NCBI RefSeq assembly: GCF_013394775.1
Contig: NZ_JABXYT010000001.1
Span: forward strand, 2,120,001-2,184,000
Length of the DNA stretch: 64,000 bases
From: Oribacterium sp. oral taxon 102
Lineage (GTDB): Bacteria; Bacillota; Clostridia; Lachnospirales; Lachnospiraceae
Direction: 5' to 3'
Program-made: the position numbers and the translations under genes
Shown here: positions 54,671 to 63,321 of the stretch, one piece after another
Layout of the letters: each line of letters starts with the position of its first letter
Numbering within the stretch: position 1 is the stretch's first letter
The notes under the pieces: generated by a model
Told to the model about the DNA's origin: nothing
The model's database searches: none
What the model saw: only the letters and a program-made list of their open reading frames with translations

Positions 54671-54724
54671 AGAGAGGGCGCGCTGAATCCCTGCGATTCG
54701 GAGCGCCCTCTCTCTGCTCTTTTT
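54671..54724. terminator. Bidirectional terminator between the GGDEF gene and selD
   Basis: 11-bp stem AGAGAGGGCGC / GCGCCCTCTCT with a second inner stem (GAATC / GATTC), T-rich on the plus-strand side; separates two converging genes. Confidence 0.75.
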
Positions 54725-55769
54725 AATGAAGGAATATCCGTTTCCCGCCGCGATAGGTTCTGACCTCTCCGACCGGGAAGGCTGCGGGCACGCCCGGAGC
54801 CTCCCGAAGCGCCGCCAGCAGCTCCTCCGCCCTCTCCGGTGCGGCCGCAATCATCAGCCCGCCCGAGGTCTGCGGATCATAGAGGAGATCCTGCAGGGAC
54901 AGCCTGAGCTCCCCCGCCTCTACCCTGCATTCGGCGAAATGCCGGTTCCGGTAAACGCCCGCCGGCAGCACGCCCATCCGTGCATAGCTCTCCGCCTCGG
55001 GCAGGAAGCGGAGCCCGGAGGTATCGACATGGATCTCCGTATCCGAGCCCTCCGCCATCTCGAGCAGATGCCCGAGCAGTGCGAAGCCGGTCACATCCGT
55101 GCAGGCATGCACCGGATAGCGTACCATGATATCCCGGGCATATTTGTTCAGCGTCATCATCAGCTCCTCCACAGGTCGGATCTCTTCGCTGTTCAAAAGT
55201 CCGCCCTTCGCGGCGGTCGTCAGCACGCCGATCCCGATCGGCTTCGTGTAGAGGAGAATATCGCCTGCCTTCGCACCGGCATTGGTCAGCATTTTCTCCG
55301 GATCCACGAAGCCCGTCACCGCCATTCCGTACTTCGGCTCCCGATCATAGATGCTGTGTCCGCCGGTAATGATGGCCCCCGCCTCATAAACCTTGTCATA
55401 GCCGCCCCGCAGGATCTCCTGCACCTGCTCCTTCGGCATATCCTCGGGAACCATCATCACGTTCAGCGCCGTCTTCGGCTCGCCGCCCATCGCATAGACG
55501 TCCGATAGGGCATTTGCCGCCGCGATCGCTCCGAAGGTATAAGGATCATCCGCGATCGGCGGAAAGAAGTCCACGGTCTGCACGATCGCCAGCGTCTCCG
55601 AGATCTTATATACCGAGGCATCGTCGCTGCGCTCAAAGCCCACCAGCAGGTTGGGATCTTCCCGTACCTTGAGATTTCCCAGCAGCTTCGCCAGCTCTCC
55701 GGCTCCCACCTTCGCGCCGCAGCCGGAGCATTCCGTGAGCTTCGTCAGTTTGATATTTTCCTTTGCCAT
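54723..55769 (-). CDS. selD: Selenide, water dikinase (selenophosphate synthetase)
   Basis: A 348-residue enzyme making selenophosphate from selenide and ATP. LTECSGCGAKVGAGELAKLLG (about 9-29) carries the catalytic Cys in the place of the Cys/Sec site; the second cysteine of E. coli GCGC is Ala here. QTVDFFPPIADDPYTFGAIAAANALSDVYAMGG (about 65-97) and GGHSIYDREPKYG (about 137) bind ATP and metals. No in-frame TGA (Sec) is used. Second gene of yqeB - selD, so selenophosphate here probably serves molybdenum hydroxylase cofactor rather than selenocysteine alone. Confidence 0.93.
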   Translation of the reverse strand: MAKENIKLTKLTECSGCGAKVGAGELAKLLGNLKVREDPNLLVGFERSDDASVYKISETLAIVQTVDFFPPIADDPYTFGAIAAANALSDVYAMGGEPKTALNVMMVPEDMPKEQVQEILRGGYDKVYEAGAIITGGHSIYDREPKYGMAVTGFVDPEKMLTNAGAKAGDILLYTKPIGIGVLTTAAKGGLLNSEEIRPVEELMMTLNKYARDIMVRYPVHACTDVTGFALLGHLLEMAEGSDTEIHVDTSGLRFLPEAESYARMGVLPAGVYRNRHFAECRVEAGELRLSLQDLLYDPQTSGGLMIAAAPERAEELLAALREAPGVPAAFPVGEVRTYRGGKRIFLH

Positions 55770-55816
55770 CCCTTCTCCTGCCTTTCTTTTCTCGATCTGC
55801 TGCCTCTTAGGGAAAC

Positions 55817-56608
55817 TCAGGGGGACGTAAAGTGCAGCATCGCTTCCAGTACGCCGCCGCCGATCGCCAGCGCCTTGTCCGATGCCTCGCGGAAGTTCAC
55901 GCCCTCCCCTCTCGGATCCACGTCGCCGCTCTTCATCCCCTTCGTCACCGCTACACCGTCCTGCAGAAGCCCGCGAACCATACCGTCGATCTCCGTCCGC
56001 ATCGGGATGCCGTCCACCATCCCGCAGATATCCCCGCTATGCACCAGCGTCCCGATTTCCAGCGTCGGATGGAAGGTGCCGTCCGCCGGCGCGCGCATCA
56101 CACGCTCTCTCGAGAAGCCTCCGATATTCCCCGGAACGCCGGTATTCTCGATCGCGGAGCCCTGATAGAGCACCCTGCCGAGGCTGTGCCCCCGCTTCGT
56201 CTCCACGACGGCGTGGCAGTCCTCCCCCGCGGTGAAGCCCGGCCCGATCCCGATAACGAGCGGCGCATCCGTAATCTCTGTCCCCAGATTTCGCTTCGCA
56301 ATGATGGCATCCACCAGCATGGCGGGCTGCATTGTGCGGATACTCTCCTTCGTCGGATCGGCAAGCACCGCGATGTCTCCCTCTGAGAGAATCCGCTCCG
56401 CCTCCGCGATATCCCTCGCATATCTGCCGCGAATCCCCTCTATCGTCATCTCTCCGAGCCGGATCGCCTCCGAGAAGGCGACCGTCCGCCGCACGGCAGT
56501 CGGTATCGGCAGATCCGCCATGACGATCCTCTGCCTCGCACGATACAGCCGCACGGCGATCCCGCTGGCGAGATCGCCCGCCCCGCGGATATAAACCAGA
56601 TTTTCCAT
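55817..56608 (-). CDS. yqeB: YqeB, selenium-dependent molybdenum hydroxylase accessory protein
   Basis: A 263-residue protein beginning VYIRGAGDLASGIAVRLYRARQRIVMADLP, a nucleotide-binding-like start, with PLVIGIGPGFTAGEDCHAVVETKRGHSLGRV (about 115-148) and AIENTGVPGNIGG (about 152). This is the EF2563/YqeB family, which co-occurs with SelD and molybdenum hydroxylases that need labile selenium. The exact reaction is unknown. It starts a unit with selD and faces yqeC across a 13-bp inverted repeat. Confidence 0.87.
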   Translation of the reverse strand: MENLVYIRGAGDLASGIAVRLYRARQRIVMADLPIPTAVRRTVAFSEAIRLGEMTIEGIRGRYARDIAEAERILSEGDIAVLADPTKESIRTMQPAMLVDAIIAKRNLGTEITDAPLVIGIGPGFTAGEDCHAVVETKRGHSLGRVLYQGSAIENTGVPGNIGGFSRERVMRAPADGTFHPTLEIGTLVHSGDICGMVDGIPMRTEIDGMVRGLLQDGVAVTKGMKSGDVDPRGEGVNFREASDKALAIGGGVLEAMLHFTSP

Positions 56609-56700
56609 TTACTCCTCCCGTTTCCCCTGCGCCGTATACAATCAATCCCTCTTCCGCAAACGTTCAGGTCAGACATTTATAATTTTACCAAGCTGTACAC

Positions 56701-56736
56701 AGCATACTACAAACAGCTCCGGATTTGTAGTATGCT
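56701..56736. promoter_or_regulatory. Perfect 13-bp inverted repeat between yqeB and yqeC
   Basis: AGCATACTACAAA (56701-56713) and TTTGTAGTATGCT (56724-56736), separated by 10 bases, in the 187-base region between the divergent genes. Half-site TTTGTAGTATGC. Good geometry for a dimeric repressor or activator; the regulator is unknown. Confidence 0.65.
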
Positions 56737-56795
56737 TTCCCTGTCAGGCACTGCGCCGTCGGTTTCCATCCTGATTTTATATGGAGCTTCCTTAT

Positions 56796-57509
56796 ATGAA
56801 CACAGAAATCACAAACGCTTCCTTCTCTTCCGCCCTGCAGATCCGAAAGGGCATCAGCGCGGTCATCGGCAGCGGCGGGAAAACCAGCCTGCTGCGGGCG
56901 CTCTCTCTCGAGCTGTCCCGAGAGCACACGGTTATCCTCGCCACGAGCACGCATTTTCTGCCCTTCCCGCACTGCCCCCTCCTCCTCTCCGAGGAGCCGG
57001 AGCCGGAAATGCTCCGGGCGCGGCTCGCCGACTCCCCCGCGGGAATCCTGTGTGTCGCGCGTCATGCGGAAAATGGTAAGCTTCGCTCCCCTGCGCTCCC
57101 CTTCTCTGTCCTCGCGGAGCTCGCTGACTATGTACTCGTCGAAGCGGACGGCTCGAAGCGGCTGCCGCTCAAGGCGCACGCCGCACATGAGCCGGTCATC
57201 CCTGAGGGAAGCAGACAGTGCATCTGCGTTGTCGGCGCGAGCGGCTTCTACCGTAAAATAGGAGAGGTCGTTCATCGACCGGAGCACTTCCTCTCCCTCG
57301 CAAGAAAACGCTTCCCGGAGCTTACGATAGACAGTCCTGCCGAGCCGAAGCACGCCGCCTATGTTCTCACGAGAGAGGGACTTGCGGATCGGGTTCTTCT
57401 GAACCAGATGGAGCTTTGGGGAGAGCGCGTCGGCGAAATCCTCCGGGAATTCGCCGCACACTGTCCGCTCCCGCTGACCGCCGCCTCTCTCCTGCACGAA
57501 GCGCTGTAA
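56796..57509 (+). CDS. yqeC: YqeC, selenium-dependent hydroxylase accessory protein
   Basis: A 237-residue protein with a Walker A-like GISAVIGSGGKTSLLRALSLEL (about 14-35), THFLP at the end of strand 2, ADYVLVEADGSKRLPLKAH (about 105-125), and VGASGFYRKIGEVVHRPE (about 145). This is the YqeC family, associated with SelD and selenium-dependent molybdenum hydroxylases. ATP-dependent chemistry is likely, the reaction unknown. ATG 56796 has GGAG upstream; ATG 56781 lies five codons earlier. Confidence 0.87.
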   Translation: MNTEITNASFSSALQIRKGISAVIGSGGKTSLLRALSLELSREHTVILATSTHFLPFPHCPLLLSEEPEPEMLRARLADSPAGILCVARHAENGKLRSPALPFSVLAELADYVLVEADGSKRLPLKAHAAHEPVIPEGSRQCICVVGASGFYRKIGEVVHRPEHFLSLARKRFPELTIDSPAEPKHAAYVLTREGLADRVLLNQMELWGERVGEILREFAAHCPLPLTAASLLHEAL

Positions 57510-57549
57510 AATGGCAGATGCACTGCCGAAGCTGCAAGCCGGAGTGCCC

Positions 57550-58314
57550 TCAGTAGCGCCGCAGCAGCTTCTCCAGCCGCTCCTGCGCCTCCTCCGTGTC
57601 CACATCCCAGAGCTCGAACTCCCGATCCGCACTGACCAGACAGATATCCGCCGCAGGAATCATCCCGTTTTTCAGGAGGACGCCGCCGCCGTGATCTCCG
57701 GTCAGATTTCGCAGATTTTCGAAATATTTCTCCGGAAAAATCACCGGATTGCCTGCTTCCCCATTGAAGCTGAGACGATAGACCCTGTCCGGGTTCTGCC
57801 GGAAGGCACGCACGAGTCGGAGGATCGACGCCTCAGAGAGCATCGGCTGATCCCCGGTCAAAAACATGCAGCCGTCCCAGCCCGCGCTTTCCGGCGCGCT
57901 CAGTCCGTGACGAACCGTGTCGCTCTGATCCGGGTCACTGTGAAAAATGCAGCGGAAGCCATACGCCGCCGCGAGACTCCGCACCTCCGGGAAACGTGTC
58001 ACGACAATCGGCGTATCCAATGTCAGCCTTCGGTCACCGTACTGCTCCCTGCGGTCGCTCGGAAGCTCCTCTGATACGATCTCACTGAGGGAGCCGCGGC
58101 GATTCTGCACTGCCACCGCACCGGAGAGCTCCCGCAGGACATAGGAAATCATCGGCTTCTCAGCGAGCCGGTCCAGAAGCTTATTCCTGCCGAAGCGCCG
58201 GCTCCAGCCGGATGCCATTACGATCATCCCGAGACGAAGTGCCGGCTCTCCCGGCACAGCTTCCCGCATGCGGGTATGCTTCCCCTCCCGGTCGCTCTTC
58301 CCCTCTTCCCTCAT
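57550..58314 (-). CDS. mocA: MocA-family molybdenum cofactor nucleotidyltransferase
   Basis: A 254-residue nucleotidyltransferase. GMIVMASGWSRRFGRNKLLDRLAEKPMISYVLRELSG (about 29-65) is the nucleotide-binding start in the form typical of the selenium-associated MocA/YgfJ group. GCMFLTGDQPMLSEASI (about 152) holds the metal site and GEAGNPVIFPEKYFENLRNLTGDHGGG (about 185) the substrate loop. It probably attaches CMP to molybdopterin for a hydroxylase. AGGAGAGG precedes ATG 58314. It follows guanine deaminase by 65 bases. Confidence 0.85.
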   Translation of the reverse strand: MREEGKSDREGKHTRMREAVPGEPALRLGMIVMASGWSRRFGRNKLLDRLAEKPMISYVLRELSGAVAVQNRRGSLSEIVSEELPSDRREQYGDRRLTLDTPIVVTRFPEVRSLAAAYGFRCIFHSDPDQSDTVRHGLSAPESAGWDGCMFLTGDQPMLSEASILRLVRAFRQNPDRVYRLSFNGEAGNPVIFPEKYFENLRNLTGDHGGGVLLKNGMIPAADICLVSADREFELWDVDTEEAQERLEKLLRRY

Positions 58315-58379
58315 CCCATCACCTCTCCTGTCTCCCTGTGCCCGTCATTTTCTTTTCTCCGCATAAGGCTGCCGGAGGC

Positions 58380-59648
58380 TCAGCCGAAAAGCTTCCTCCC
58401 CTGTACATACTTCGCAGAAATCCCGCCATTCTCCTCCGCCAGATAGAAGAACTGCTCCAGCCGCTCCAGCGGGCTCTGCGTCCTGACGCTCCGCTTCTTC
58501 TCCCGCAGCACGAGGAAGTCCGCCTCGTACCCGGCTTCCAGCCTCCCGACCTCTCCGAAGAAGCGTCCGCCACCCCGGGTCGCGAGGTAGAATGCTTCGG
58601 GGAAGCTGAGCGGAGACAGGCTCTGATCCTGTATCCTCCAGCGAAGCTTCGATACCGCAATCGCATCCGCCGCCGCGCGGAACATAGACAGATTGGCGCC
58701 GCCCGCGACATCCGTCCCCAGTCCCACATTGAGTCCCTGCGAAAGATAGCGCCGGATCGGCGCGATGCCGGAGGCAAGGTTCGTATTGGACTGCGGACAA
58801 TGCGCAATAAAGGCGTCCGTTCGCTTCAAAAGCGCGATTTCCTCCTCCGAAGAATGCACGCAATGCGCCATGACCGCGCCCCGCAGCAGTCCGAAGCGGT
58901 CATAGGTGTCCCCATAGCAGCCGGACCAGGGGCAGAGCTCCCGCACCCAGGCAATCTCGGAAACATTTTCGGAGAGATGAGACTGTACCGGAAGGGAAAG
59001 CTCCCCGCGGAGCTTCCCCAGCCCCTTCATCAGCGCATCCGTACAGCTCGGCGTGAAGCGCGGCGTCAGGATCGGCAGCGTGCGCCGGAAGCGCCCCTCG
59101 ATAGACCGGAGCCACGCTCTCGTGCTCTCCAGCGACTCCTCTGCCGAGCGCTCACACAGATAGTCCGGGCTGTTTCGATCCATATTAACCTTGCCGACAT
59201 AGGTGCAGAGTCCGCTCTCCTCCAGCTTCTCCATCAGAAGCGTCGTTGCCTCCCGGTGGATCGTCGCGAAGATCACGGCACGGGTCGTCCCGGAATATTT
59301 CAGATCCTCTGAAAACGCCGTATAGCCCCTTTCCGCATAATCCATATCCCGGTACTTCGACTCCTCCGGAAAGGTATTGGTATTCAGCCAGTCCAGAAGC
59401 TCCATATCCATATTCGTCCCGCGGAAGCTGTACTGCGGCGCGTGCAGGTGCAGATCCGTCATTCCCGGGATAATCATGGCATCTCCATAGTCCGTGCAGG
59501 GAAGCCCCTGATACTGCTCCGGAAGATACGAAAAAATCCCGCTGACCTTCCCATCCTCTGCCAGAAGATACGCATTCTCCCATACCGCAATCTCCTTCTC
59601 CGTCCTGCTGCTGTAGATGTTTCCCTTTACGACAAAGCGATTCTCCAT
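58380..59648 (-). CDS. guaD: Guanine deaminase
   Basis: A 422-residue amidohydrolase. GMTDLHLHAPQYSFRG (zinc-binding HxH, about 62-77), TTRAVIFATIHREATTLL (about 120), LPILTPRFTPSCTD (about 192), VQSHLSENVSEI (about 220), AHCVHSSEEEI (about 257), FIAHCPQSNTNLASGI (about 276), GLGTDVAGGANLSMF with the final Asp ligand (about 300). This is the guanine deaminase pattern, yielding xanthine. Start MENRFVV at 59648 has GGAGGACAG upstream. Likely cotranscribed with mocA. Confidence 0.9.
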   Translation of the reverse strand: MENRFVVKGNIYSSRTEKEIAVWENAYLLAEDGKVSGIFSYLPEQYQGLPCTDYGDAMIIPGMTDLHLHAPQYSFRGTNMDMELLDWLNTNTFPEESKYRDMDYAERGYTAFSEDLKYSGTTRAVIFATIHREATTLLMEKLEESGLCTYVGKVNMDRNSPDYLCERSAEESLESTRAWLRSIEGRFRRTLPILTPRFTPSCTDALMKGLGKLRGELSLPVQSHLSENVSEIAWVRELCPWSGCYGDTYDRFGLLRGAVMAHCVHSSEEEIALLKRTDAFIAHCPQSNTNLASGIAPIRRYLSQGLNVGLGTDVAGGANLSMFRAAADAIAVSKLRWRIQDQSLSPLSFPEAFYLATRGGGRFFGEVGRLEAGYEADFLVLREKKRSVRTQSPLERLEQFFYLAEENGGISAKYVQGRKLFG

Positions 59649-59808
59649 ATCTGTCCTCCGTTTTGTTTCTCTGAAAGCCCGGGGCTTTATGAATATCATT
59701 TTCGCACGGCTGCTCCCGCATCGCGATGACACGCGCCGTGCATAAATCAGTACTCCCTTTAACGGAAAAGAGCGACTCCTGAGGAGCCGCTCTCTGAAAG
59801 CCTTCCGA

Positions 59809-61167
59809 TCACAGAAGGAAATACTTCAAGATGAAGATCACGGTCAGGATATACATCAGCGTCGTAACCTTCTTGCCCTCGCCCATAATCAGATGAAGCA
59901 GCGTATAGCTGATGATACCGAACGCGATACCCTCAGAGATAGAATACATGAATGCCATTGCTCCGATGCAGATGAACGCCGGAATCGCCGTCAGCATATC
60001 GCTCCAGTCGATCTTCGCCACCTGCTGCATCATGAAGAAGCCTACGATAATGAGCGCCGGTGCCGTCGCAAAGGACGGAATCGCAAGGAAGATCGGAGAG
60101 AAGAACAGCGCCAGCACGAAGAGGGCGCCGGCTACCACTGCGGTGAGACCGGTGCGTCCGCCCTCCGCGATACCGGAGGAGGACTCTACGAAGGTCGTAA
60201 TCGTCGAGGTACCGAGACAGGCGCCTGCCGTCGTACCGATCGCGTCCGCAAGGAGCGCACCGCGGATGCCCGGGAGCTTGCCGTCCTTATCCAGCAGACC
60301 TGCCTTCGAAGCACAGCCGATCAGGGTTCCCAGCGTATCGAAAATGTCCACGAAGAGGAAAGCGAATATAACTACCAGGAAATTCAGCGAAAACACATTA
60401 CTGAAATCCAGCTGCAGCAGCGTCGGCGCGATGGGTGCCGGAGCGGAAACGATCCCGCTCGGGATCAGGCTGTAGAAGCCCGCCTCCGGATTCGGCACAT
60501 AAAGCCCGAAGAGCTGACAGAGAATGCCAAGCAGCCAGGTCACGAGAATACCGATCAGGATATTGCCCTTAATGTTCTTCAGCACCAGAATCGCAGTGAT
60601 CAGGATACCGATCATGGCAAGCAGCACCGTGATCCCCTCAGACTGGAAGGTACCTGCCGCGAGAGAGCCCTTGAAGGAGAACATCGTCACCAGCGTCGCA
60701 CCATCCACTACAATGTGGGCGTTCTGCAGGCCGATAAACGCAATGAAAAGCCCGATGCCTACGGAAACCGCAATTTTCAGCGGCACCGGAATCGCGTTGA
60801 AGATCGCCTCACGCACATTGGTTACCGAGAGAACGATGAAGATCAGTCCCTCGAAGAAAACGGCTGTCAGCGCGGTCTGCCAGCTGTAGCCCATGCCCAT
60901 AACCACAGTATAGGTGAAGTATGCATTCAGTCCCATGCCCGCAGAAAGCACGAACGGCATATTGGCGAGAATCGCCATCGCAAAGGACGCGAGTGCCGAG
61001 GCGAGTGCCGTCGCCGTAAATACTGCGCCGGAATCCATTCCGGTCGCCCCGAGGATGTTCGGGTTTACCGCCAGGATGTAAGCCATCGTCATAAAGGTCG
61101 TGATCCCTGCAATGACTTCTGTTCTCACATCAGTTCCATGTTCTTTGAGCTTAAAGAACTTCTCCAT
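59809..61167 (-). CDS. NCS2/AzgA-family purine permease
   Basis: A 452-residue inner-membrane transporter with about 12 helices. FKLKEHGTDVRTEVIAGITTFMTMAYILAVNPNIL at the start is the AzgA-like (guanine/hypoxanthine) signature. Further signs are GMGLNAYFTYTVVMGMGYSWQTALTAVFFEG (about 80-110), FLFVDIFDTLGTLIG (about 270) and STITTFVESSSGIAEGGRTG (about 320). It likely imports adenine, guanine or hypoxanthine for the adjoining deaminases. GGGGGAC precedes the start. Confidence 0.9.
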   Translation of the reverse strand: MEKFFKLKEHGTDVRTEVIAGITTFMTMAYILAVNPNILGATGMDSGAVFTATALASALASFAMAILANMPFVLSAGMGLNAYFTYTVVMGMGYSWQTALTAVFFEGLIFIVLSVTNVREAIFNAIPVPLKIAVSVGIGLFIAFIGLQNAHIVVDGATLVTMFSFKGSLAAGTFQSEGITVLLAMIGILITAILVLKNIKGNILIGILVTWLLGILCQLFGLYVPNPEAGFYSLIPSGIVSAPAPIAPTLLQLDFSNVFSLNFLVVIFAFLFVDIFDTLGTLIGCASKAGLLDKDGKLPGIRGALLADAIGTTAGACLGTSTITTFVESSSGIAEGGRTGLTAVVAGALFVLALFFSPIFLAIPSFATAPALIIVGFFMMQQVAKIDWSDMLTAIPAFICIGAMAFMYSISEGIAFGIISYTLLHLIMGEGKKVTTLMYILTVIFILKYFLL

Positions 61168-61494
61168 TTGTCGTCCCCCTTTTTTTTGAACGATAGATGC
61201 CGGATTGCATCAACCTATGTAAACGGCAATGACTTCACGACTGTTCTGCCGTAACATACTTATCATCGGATCCATTTTATTTTCAATCCGTTTCTAAGTT
61301 TCAGCTTTATCATACAACATAACGTTCTCAATAGCTAGACCTAAAAAATAATTTTTTGCCAAAATTTAAAATGTAAGTTTTTTCTTAAAAAAACAATTCC
61401 CATTTTTTCTCTTTTATGAGATAATAATCTAAATAATTATTCGTATGAAGTCTGTTCATTTAAAAATCTAAATTTTTTTTAGGAGGTATGCATT
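61168..61494. other. Divergent regulatory region of purine permease and adenine deaminase
   Basis: A 327-base, very AT-rich region with no gene. The leader of the permease contains two short hairpins on the minus strand (GATGC / GCATC at 61196-61211; ACGGCA / TGCCGT at 61223-61252). I checked for the purine riboswitch core (paired loops with conserved U-rich junction) and do not see it. The plus-strand end has AGGAGG before adenine deaminase. Promoters could not be placed firmly. Confidence 0.45.
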
Positions 61495-63201
61495 ATGAAA
61501 TATCAGGACTATAAACGGCTTTCCCCGTACACGCTCGGGAAGAAACGCGCGGAGCTGGTACTGAAAAATGCCCATGTCGTCAATGTCTTCACAGGTGAAA
61601 TTCTGGACTGTGCGGTCGCGGTGCAGGACGGTGTCATCGTCGGCGTCGGCGACTATGAGGGAGAGCAGGAGCTGGATCTCGGGGGACAGTACCTGCTCCC
61701 GGGGCTAATCGACGCACATCTCCACCTCGAGTCCACGATGGTCAGCCCCAACGAGCTGGTCAGCACTGCGGCGCGCTTCGGCACGACGACCTTCGTCGTT
61801 GACCCGCACGAGGCGGCGAATGTCTCCGGCGCTGCCGGCATTGACTATATTCTGGATCAGACCGCCGCTTCTCCTGCAAATGTCTATGTGATGATGCCCT
61901 CCTGCGTCCCCGCGACGAAGGTGGACGACAACGGCGGTGCCTTCACCGCAGGAGACATGGAGCATTACCTCTCCAATCCGCGCATCCTCGGACTCGGCGA
62001 GGTCATGGACGACGACGCCGTCGTCCGCGGTGACCGGGAGATGTTCGAGAAGCTCGACCTCTTCCAAGACTATCCTCTGGACGGTCACGCCCCCTACCTG
62101 CCGCCGAAGTCGCTGAGCGCCTACTCCATGGCAGGCATCCGGACAGACCACGAGGCGACCAGCTTCGACTACGCACTGGAGGAGCTCCGAAACGGCATCC
62201 ATGTGCATATCCGTGAGGGCAGCGCCGCGCGGAACGAAACGGCGATCGTCAGCGGCATCGTGAAGCACCATATCGATACGACGCACTTCTCCTTCTGTAC
62301 GGACGACAAGCATATCGAGGATATCCTCCGCGAGGGGCACATCAATCACAATGTCCGGCTCGCCGTCTCTCTCGGCATGGAGCCGGTCGCCGCGATTCAG
62401 ATGGCGACCATACACACGGCGCGGCACTACGGGCTCCGCACCCTCGGCGCAATCGCTGCGGGCTATCAGGCAGATCTCGTCGTCGTAGATAACCTCAGGG
62501 ACTTCCGGGTTTCTCGGGTCTTTCATAAGGGCGTTCCGGTAAGCACAGACACGCCGAAGATCTACCCCTGCCCGAAGGCGCTGAAGCAGACCGTCCACCT
62601 GAAGGAGCTGCACGCTGCGGATTTCCTGCTCCCGATCCGGAAGAAGGAAAGTGCAGTCATCGGTCTCACACCGGGACAGATCACGACAGAACGACTCCTC
62701 GAGCAGTTCGAACAGACGGAGAACTTCGACTGCAGCACACACCCAGGCTTCCAGAAGATCGCCGCAGTGGAACGCCACAAAAACACCGGTCTGATCGGTG
62801 TCGGGATCTGCCGCGGCTACGGCATCCGCGGCGGCGCGATCGCCTCCTCCGTTTCCCACGACTCTCACAACATTATCGTGATCGGGGACAATGAGCGGGA
62901 TATGGCACTCGCGGTCAACGAGATCACCCGGGTACAGGGCGGCTACACGGTTGTAGCGGACGGTGCGGTCTATGAGACGCTCCCGCTCCCGATCATGGGG
63001 CTGATGAGCGACGCCGGCTTCACCGCCGTAGAGGAAAAGCTGCAGAGAATGAAGAAGAAGGCGATGGAAATGGGTGTCACGCCCGGCATCGCCCCGTTCA
63101 TCGCCCTTTCCTTCCTCGCGCTTCCGGTCATCCCGGAGCTTCGCATCACCCCGAGAGGACTCTGTGAGGTCACGGAAAAGGGCCCGAAGCTCTGCAAATA
63201 A
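61495..63201 (+). CDS. ade: Adenine deaminase
   Basis: A 568-residue amidohydrolase converting adenine to hypoxanthine and ammonia. LPGLIDAHLHLESTMVSP holds the metal HxH (about 68-85). TTFVVDPHEAANVSGAAGI (about 100), LGLGEVMDD (about 166), DGHAPYLPPKSLSAY (about 200), THFSFCTDDKH with the active-site Asp (about 263) and a C-terminal adenine deaminase-specific domain (RGYGIRGGAIASSVSHDSHNIIVIG, about 440-465) follow. AGGAGG lies 8 bases before ATG. Confidence 0.94.
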   Translation: MKYQDYKRLSPYTLGKKRAELVLKNAHVVNVFTGEILDCAVAVQDGVIVGVGDYEGEQELDLGGQYLLPGLIDAHLHLESTMVSPNELVSTAARFGTTTFVVDPHEAANVSGAAGIDYILDQTAASPANVYVMMPSCVPATKVDDNGGAFTAGDMEHYLSNPRILGLGEVMDDDAVVRGDREMFEKLDLFQDYPLDGHAPYLPPKSLSAYSMAGIRTDHEATSFDYALEELRNGIHVHIREGSAARNETAIVSGIVKHHIDTTHFSFCTDDKHIEDILREGHINHNVRLAVSLGMEPVAAIQMATIHTARHYGLRTLGAIAAGYQADLVVVDNLRDFRVSRVFHKGVPVSTDTPKIYPCPKALKQTVHLKELHAADFLLPIRKKESAVIGLTPGQITTERLLEQFEQTENFDCSTHPGFQKIAAVERHKNTGLIGVGICRGYGIRGGAIASSVSHDSHNIIVIGDNERDMALAVNEITRVQGGYTVVADGAVYETLPLPIMGLMSDAGFTAVEEKLQRMKKKAMEMGVTPGIAPFIALSFLALPVIPELRITPRGLCEVTEKGPKLCK

Positions 63202-63240
63202 CCCGCGTAAAACAGGTAAGCTCCAGCAAAATAAAAGCCG

Positions 63241-63277
63241 CGTGCCTGCCCCCAATCAGAGATCGGGGGCAGGCACG
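63241..63277. terminator. Terminator between adenine deaminase and the antiporter gene
   Basis: Perfect 13-bp stem (CGTGCCTGCCCCC / GGGGGCAGGCACG), 11-base loop. On the minus strand it is followed by GGCTTTTATTTT, so it best terminates the antiporter gene, but it may stop both. Confidence 0.7.
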
Positions 63278-63321
63278 TATTGACAAACCATGCTGCTTAC
63301 CTTATTCACATCGCTTTTTGC

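Noticed and set aside
54723..55769. Selenocysteine-containing SelD
   Set aside because: The catalytic position is a normal Cys codon; no in-frame TGA or SECIS-like hairpin.
61168..61494. A purine riboswitch upstream of the permease gene
   Set aside because: The conserved junction and paired loop sequences of the guanine/adenine aptamer are not present; only short hairpins are seen.
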